Shown here: in pieces, positions 7,617 through 11,878 of the stretch
Layout of the letters: each line of letters opens with the position of its first letter
Position numbering within the stretch: position 1 is the first letter of the stretch
Origin: Prolixibacteraceae bacterium
GTDB taxonomy: Bacteria; Bacteroidota; Bacteroidia; Bacteroidales; Prolixibacteraceae
Assembly: GCA_003537645.1 (NCBI GenBank)
Contig: DPRM01000007.1
Span: 1-11,878 of the forward strand
Reading direction: 5' to 3'
Length of the DNA: 11,878 nucleotides
Notes under the pieces: generated by a model
What the model saw: only the letters and a program-made list of their open reading frames with translations
The model's database searches: none
What the model was told of the DNA's origin: nothing
Position numbers and translations under genes: made by a program

Positions 7617-7701
7617 AATCATATTCAACTGAAGTATTGATCTTATTCACACCATTTCAGGAGTATTAAACCATCATCCTAACTACTAAAAACTAACGCT
7701 T

Positions 7702-9306
7702 GTGGAAAAACTATCCTTAAAAGAAAAAATCGGGTATGCCCTTGGCGACGGGGCTGCAAACATTGCCTGGCGCGGAGTTTCAACTTTCTTATTTATCTTC
7801 TACACCGATGTTTTTGGAATAAATCCGGCAGCGGTAGGATTACTTTTGTTAATCGCCCGGTTCAGTGATGGGGTTAGCGATATTGCAATGGGTATTATTG
7901 GCGACCGGACCAAATCGAAATACGGTAAATTTCGTCCGTGGATATTATGGACAGCCATTCCGCTAGGGGTAATATTGTCGTTGTTATTCATGAGTCCGAA
8001 CTTAAGCGATACCGGAAAAATAATTTATGCCTATACCACATATATCATATTTACGCTGGTTTATACGGCCAACAACATTCCTTACGGTGCACTGATGGCC
8101 GTGATGACCGGCGACGATAAAGAACGCACCAGTCTTGGTTCGTATCGTATGGTTGGCGCATTTTCAGGAGGTATGCTGGTGCAGGGAGCTTTGTTGTTTT
8201 TGGTTGCCCACTTTGGAAATATTAATCCGACGATTGATGTAAACAAGCTGGATGCTAAAAAATATGAAGTGACTGTTTCGTCACCGAAGGATGTGGAAAA
8301 TGTAAACATCAAAACCGATGATGGTATTGCCATGTTTACCTGGGCAGATTCTACAATTACTGAAGGTGAAAATGTACCGACGAATGGAAAAAGTTTTTCG
8401 ATGGAAGCACAAAAAGAGTATTCTTTTATTGTTGCCGGAGAAGAAGACATTGAAGCAAAAGATGTAACCATTATTGACCAGAAAAGAGGTTACAGCAATT
8501 CAATTTATTTACTGTCGGTAGTTTTATCCTTATCGCTGATTATTACTTTCTATACCACAAAAGAACGCGTTACCCCGCCAAAATCGCAGGAAACCAGCCT
8601 GGGGAAAGATCTAAAAGATTTAATCAGGAACAGGCCATGGATTATCATGTTGATTATCGGATTGGTATTTCAAATTTACAACTCCATAAAACAGGGTATT
8701 GTTGTCATTTATTTTTCGCATTATTTGCACGATCAGCTTCTGGCCGGATCGTATATGGTGGCGCTAATGGTAGCATCCATTGGTGGGGCAATGATAACAT
8801 CACCTCTTGGCAAACGATTTGGCAAGCGCAATCTGTTTATTTATGCCTTTATTTTTTCAGGAGTGGTAAATGCGTTACTTGCTTTTTGCGGCCCCAACGA
8901 TATTGTTGGTATTTTTTCAATAGGTATCATTTCTGAATTTGCTGCGGCCATATTCCCAACCCTGTTTTTTGCTATGCTTGGCGATGCTGCCGATTACTCG
9001 GAGTTTAAAAACGGACGAAGAGCAACCGGACTTATTTATTCAGCTGGTTCATTCTCAACGAAACTTGGAGGTGGCGTTGCCGGTGCAATTATTGGTTTTG
9101 TATTAGCTGCATATCATTACAACGGGCAGGATGCAGTTGCCATTCAGGGTGCAGTTCCCGGAATCATTATGCTGATGAGCTGGATTCCAACAATTGTAGC
9201 ATTGATTGGTGCCGGTTTAATGATGCTTTATCCATTGGATCAAAAGAAGATGGACGAAATCACCATTGAATTGAATAACAGAAGATTGAAAGAAAAAAGT
9301 GCCTAA
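7702..9306 (+). CDS. GPH (MelB-type) cation:sugar symporter with a large periplasmic insertion
   Basis: This 534-residue inner-membrane transporter starts at GTG. An in-frame TAA at 7687 rules out an earlier start, and the N-terminus EKLSLKEKIGYALGDGAA matches the family. About 12 membrane helices can be placed (near 23-40, 43-66, 77-96, 106-130, 148-172, 267-286, then six more from 313). Asp56 and Asp60 in RFSDGVSDIAMG correspond to the helix II cation-site aspartates Asp55 and Asp59 of MelB, and DRTKSKYGKFRPW is the typical cytoplasmic loop after it. The family moves disaccharides and small glycosides with Na+ or H+. The loop between helices 5 and 6, normally short and on the periplasmic side, carries ~88 extra residues (175-262) rich in beta-type patterns. 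Cellobiose or a short glucan oligosaccharide is the likely cargo, inferred from the cellobiose phosphorylase 99 bases downstream. The stop codon lies inside a repeat copy. Confidence 0.93.
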   Translation: MEKLSLKEKIGYALGDGAANIAWRGVSTFLFIFYTDVFGINPAAVGLLLLIARFSDGVSDIAMGIIGDRTKSKYGKFRPWILWTAIPLGVILSLLFMSPNLSDTGKIIYAYTTYIIFTLVYTANNIPYGALMAVMTGDDKERTSLGSYRMVGAFSGGMLVQGALLFLVAHFGNINPTIDVNKLDAKKYEVTVSSPKDVENVNIKTDDGIAMFTWADSTITEGENVPTNGKSFSMEAQKEYSFIVAGEEDIEAKDVTIIDQKRGYSNSIYLLSVVLSLSLIITFYTTKERVTPPKSQETSLGKDLKDLIRNRPWIIMLIIGLVFQIYNSIKQGIVVIYFSHYLHDQLLAGSYMVALMVASIGGAMITSPLGKRFGKRNLFIYAFIFSGVVNALLAFCGPNDIVGIFSIGIISEFAAAIFPTLFFAMLGDAADYSEFKNGRRATGLIYSAGSFSTKLGGGVAGAIIGFVLAAYHYNGQDAVAIQGAVPGIIMLMSWIPTIVALIGAGLMMLYPLDQKKMDEITIELNNRRLKEKSA

Positions 9307-9376
9307 AGTGCGCTAGATTTCGGAGTGCCTAAAGTTGAAAATAACTCTAGGCACTCCGAATTAAAGGCACTCCGAA
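9298..9376. repeat. Four-copy palindromic repeat with a long hairpin
   Basis: The core AGTGCCT occurs four times: forward at 9298-9304 and 9324-9330, and in reverse at about 9349-9355 and 9365-9371. Arms 9319-9331 and 9348-9360 form a perfect 13-bp inverted repeat. After one A-C mismatch, four more pairs (9333-9336 with 9343-9346) close a six-base loop (9337-9342). The first copy overlaps the last codons and TAA (9304-9306) of the symporter gene. No T-tract follows the hairpin, so readthrough into the phosphorylase gene is expected. Its role is unknown; it may be a dispersed repeat or an mRNA-processing or stabilising element. Confidence 0.85.
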
Positions 9377-9405
9377 CTAATAATAATCATTAAAAACTCA
9401 ATACT

Positions 9406-11844
9406 ATGAAATTTGGACATTTCGATGATCAGCACAGAGAATATGTGATCACCAACCCAAAAACTCCCTGGCCCTGGATTAATTACCTGGGGAATGAAGA
9501 TTTTTTCTCACTGATTTCAAACACAGCCGGTGGATATACCTTTTACAAGGATGCCAAATTCCGGCGTTTAACGCGTTATCGCTACAACAATGTTCCGATG
9601 GACAGCGGTGGCAAATATTTCTACATTAAAGATGGTGATACCACCTGGTCACCAGGCTGGAAGCCCTGCAAAACAGAGCTGGATAGCTACGAATGTCGTC
9701 ATGGAATGAATTACACTTCCATCAAGGGTGAAAAAAATGGTGTTTCAGCCACTGCGCTGTATTTTGTGCCGCTTAAGACCTGGGCCGAAGTTCAGAAACT
9801 GACACTAACCAATAACTCAAAGGAAGTTAAGAAACTCAAAGTTTTTTCTTTTGTAGAATGGTGTTTGTGGAATGCCGCCGCTGATATGGAAAACTTCCAG
9901 CGAAATTTCTCTACAGGCGAGGTGGAAATTGAAGATTCAGTTATTTATCACAAAACAGAATACAAAGAACGCCGCGATCATTTTGCCTATTATTCGGTAA
10001 ACGTTCCGGTTCAGGGCTTTGATACCGACCGCGAATCGTTCTTCGGATTATACAATGGCTTTGACGAGCCACAGGTTGTTGCTGATGGAAAACCGCGCAA
10101 TACCGAAGCTCACGGTTGGTCGCCAATTGCTTCGCATTACCTCGAAGTGGAATTGCAGCCCGGCGAAACCAAAGAATTCGTTTTTGTTTTGGGTTATGTG
10201 GAGAACAAGGAAGACGAAAAATGGGAATCGAAAAACATCATCAACAAGACCAAAGCAAAAGAAACGATTGCGAAATTCAATACCGTTGCAAAAGTGGATG
10301 CCGCTTTGGCCGAATTGCGCGATTACTGGGACAATCTGTTGAGCGTTTACACCATTGATTCGGGTGATGACAAACTCGATCGCATGGTCAACATCTGGAA
10401 TCAATACCAGTGCATGATTACTTTCTGTTTCTCGCGTTCTGCTTCGTATTTCGAAAGCGGCATCGGCCGTGGAATGGGCTTTCGCGATTCGAACCAGGAT
10501 TTGATCGGATTCGTTCACCAGATTCCGGAGCGTGCCCGCGAACGCATCATTGACATTGCTTCGACCCAATTTCAGGATGGAGGCTGCTACCACCAATATC
10601 AACCGTTGACGAAAAAAGGTAACAACGACATTGGTGGCGGATTTAACGACGACCCGATGTGGCTGATTCTGGGTACGATCAGCTACATTAAAGAAACAGG
10701 CGATTTTGGTATCCTGACAGAAATGGTTCCTTTCGATAACGACATGTCGGTTGCCCGCACGCTGTTTGAGCACTTAACCGTTTCGTTCGATCATGTAGTT
10801 AATAACCTCGGACCTCACGGATTGCCACTCATTGGCCGCGCCGACTGGAACGACTGCCTGAATCTGAACTGTTTCTCGAACGACCCCAATGAATCGTTCC
10901 AGACCACAGAAAATAAGACTGAAGGTACAAAAGCCGAATCACTGATGATTGCCGGTTTGTTTGTGATTTATGGCCGTGATTATGTGACATTGTGCACAAA
11001 ACTTGGCCTGACAGAAGAAGCTGCACGCGCGCAATCACATATTGATGCAATGATCGATGCGGTGAAAAAACATGGTTGGGACGGCGATTGGTTTATCCGT
11101 GCTTACGATTACTACGGAAATAAAATTGGCAGCAACGAGAACGAAGAAGGCAAAATTTTCATCGAATCGAACGGATGGTGCACCATGGCCGGAATTGGTA
11201 AGGAAGAAGGCCTTTGCGAAAAAGCGCTGGATGCTGTAAAAGATCGCTTGGATTGCGAACATGGAATCGTGCTGAACAATCCGGCATTTACGAAATACTA
11301 TATCGAATATGGCGAAATTTCGAGCTATCCTGCCGGATACAAGGAAAACGCCGGAATCTTTTGCCACAATAATCCGTGGATCATGATTGGCGAAACCGTT
11401 GTTGGCAACGGTAACCGCGCCTGGGAATATTACCGCAAAATTTGTCCGTCGTATCTCGAAGAAGTGAGCGATTTGCACAAGACCGAGCCTTATGTATATG
11501 CGCAAATGATCGCCGGGAAAGATGCATTCAAACCGGGCGAAGCCAAAAACTCGTGGTTAACCGGAACAGCTTCGTGGAATTTTTACGCCATCACACAATT
11601 CATCCTGGGTATTCAGCCCGATTATGAAGGACTCATCGTCGATCCGTGTATTCCAAACGATTGGAAAGGCTTCAAAGTTACCCGTAAATTCAGGGGTGCT
11701 GAATATCACATTGAGGTCCAAAATCCGAATGGCGTATCGAAAGGCGTGAAAGAAATCATCGTTGATGGCCAATTACAAACTTCGAACCTGATTCCTCTTT
11801 TCGAAGATGGAGAAGACCATGAAGTGATAGTAATTATGGGATAA
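9406..11844 (+). CDS. Cellobiose phosphorylase (GH94)
   Basis: This 812-residue protein has no signal peptide and should act in the cytoplasm. It splits cellobiose with inorganic phosphate into alpha-glucose 1-phosphate and glucose, saving one ATP per disaccharide. It matches the Cellulomonas gilvus enzyme, as I recall its sequence, along the whole length, starting with the family-like GHFDD and YVIT. The predicted general acid is Asp483 in GRADWNDCLN (Asp490 there). Predicted phosphate-site residues are Arg344 (SRSAS), His654 (FCHNN), and Thr719-Gly720 (LTGTASW), equivalent to Arg351, His666, Thr731 and Gly732. Offsets of 7 and then 12 residues stay constant along the alignment, which supports the assignment. 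Domains are an N-terminal beta-sandwich (~1-280), a linker helix region, an (alpha/alpha)6 barrel (~320-740) and a small C-terminal beta domain. Cellobiose rather than cellodextrin preference is inferred from length and similarity. It is likely co-transcribed with the upstream symporter gene. Confidence 0.96.
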   Translation: MKFGHFDDQHREYVITNPKTPWPWINYLGNEDFFSLISNTAGGYTFYKDAKFRRLTRYRYNNVPMDSGGKYFYIKDGDTTWSPGWKPCKTELDSYECRHGMNYTSIKGEKNGVSATALYFVPLKTWAEVQKLTLTNNSKEVKKLKVFSFVEWCLWNAAADMENFQRNFSTGEVEIEDSVIYHKTEYKERRDHFAYYSVNVPVQGFDTDRESFFGLYNGFDEPQVVADGKPRNTEAHGWSPIASHYLEVELQPGETKEFVFVLGYVENKEDEKWESKNIINKTKAKETIAKFNTVAKVDAALAELRDYWDNLLSVYTIDSGDDKLDRMVNIWNQYQCMITFCFSRSASYFESGIGRGMGFRDSNQDLIGFVHQIPERARERIIDIASTQFQDGGCYHQYQPLTKKGNNDIGGGFNDDPMWLILGTISYIKETGDFGILTEMVPFDNDMSVARTLFEHLTVSFDHVVNNLGPHGLPLIGRADWNDCLNLNCFSNDPNESFQTTENKTEGTKAESLMIAGLFVIYGRDYVTLCTKLGLTEEAARAQSHIDAMIDAVKKHGWDGDWFIRAYDYYGNKIGSNENEEGKIFIESNGWCTMAGIGKEEGLCEKALDAVKDRLDCEHGIVLNNPAFTKYYIEYGEISSYPAGYKENAGIFCHNNPWIMIGETVVGNGNRAWEYYRKICPSYLEEVSDLHKTEPYVYAQMIAGKDAFKPGEAKNSWLTGTASWNFYAITQFILGIQPDYEGLIVDPCIPNDWKGFKVTRKFRGAEYHIEVQNPNGVSKGVKEIIVDGQLQTSNLIPLFEDGEDHEVIVIMG

Positions 11845-11878
11845 AACGTTCGATTTGTGTCGTCCTAAAAAAGCGATA

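Noticed and set aside
9298..9376. CRISPR-like array
   Set aside because: Copies are in both orientations, only 7-13 bp long, with irregular spacing and no cas genes.
10048..10773. A 241-codon open frame on the - strand
   Set aside because: It lies wholly inside the cellobiose phosphorylase gene, whose conserved residues leave no doubt about the true frame. The reverse-strand protein has no recognisable domain.
11845..11878. Possible start of another element after the phosphorylase gene
   Set aside because: Only 34 bases remain and they show no hairpin or open frame that can be supported.

Overview
The window reads as a carbohydrate-utilisation region of a member of the Bacteroidota. I base this on the proteins (a Tat-lipoprotein Gfo/Idh/MocA oxidoreductase, a GH2 enzyme with a DUF4982-like region, a GH74 propeller protein, a GPH sugar symporter and a GH94 phosphorylase), on the lack of clear Shine-Dalgarno sequences, and on promoter-like boxes of the Bacteroidota TTTG / TAnnTTTG type. 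Prolixibacteraceae or Marinilabiliales relatives seem likely, but this is inference; I cannot place the species. All six genes are on the + strand. Only the first is cut by the window edge; no frameshifts were seen.

Layout. (1) Positions 1-1924: the 3' part of a TIM-barrel sugar isomerase/epimerase-like gene, then a Tat-exported, probably lipid-anchored Gfo/Idh/MocA oxidoreductase. A long hairpin made of four copies of an 11-bp repeat separates them, and a strong intrinsic terminator (1947-1981) closes the unit. (2) Positions 1979-7502: a candidate promoter with an operator-like palindrome, a secreted GH2 glycosidase with an extra domain nested near its C-terminus, a two-hairpin intergenic element, a secreted GH74 xyloglucanase-family protein, and a second strong terminator (7472-7502). 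(3) Positions 7503-11844: a GTG-started GPH cation:sugar symporter with an unusual ~88-residue periplasmic insertion, another four-copy palindromic repeat, and a cytoplasmic cellobiose phosphorylase of GH94.

How the genes may work together (inference). GH74 would cut a beta-1,4-glucan backbone, most likely xyloglucan, outside the inner membrane. GH2 would trim a beta-linked side-chain sugar such as galactose. The GPH symporter would import a small product, and the GH94 enzyme would split cellobiose with phosphate into glucose 1-phosphate and glucose. No SusC/SusD pair, sensor, alpha-xylosidase, beta-glucosidase or fucosidase is in view, so the system is either incomplete here or completed by genes outside the window. 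The first two genes form a separate unit and may carry out a redox (keto-sugar) conversion.

The most interesting points are the nested domain in GH2, the periplasmic insertion in the symporter, and two unrelated intergenic repeats that share the same two-forward, two-reverse architecture. No RNA genes, CRISPR arrays, insertion sequences or stretches over 300 bases without a gene were seen.
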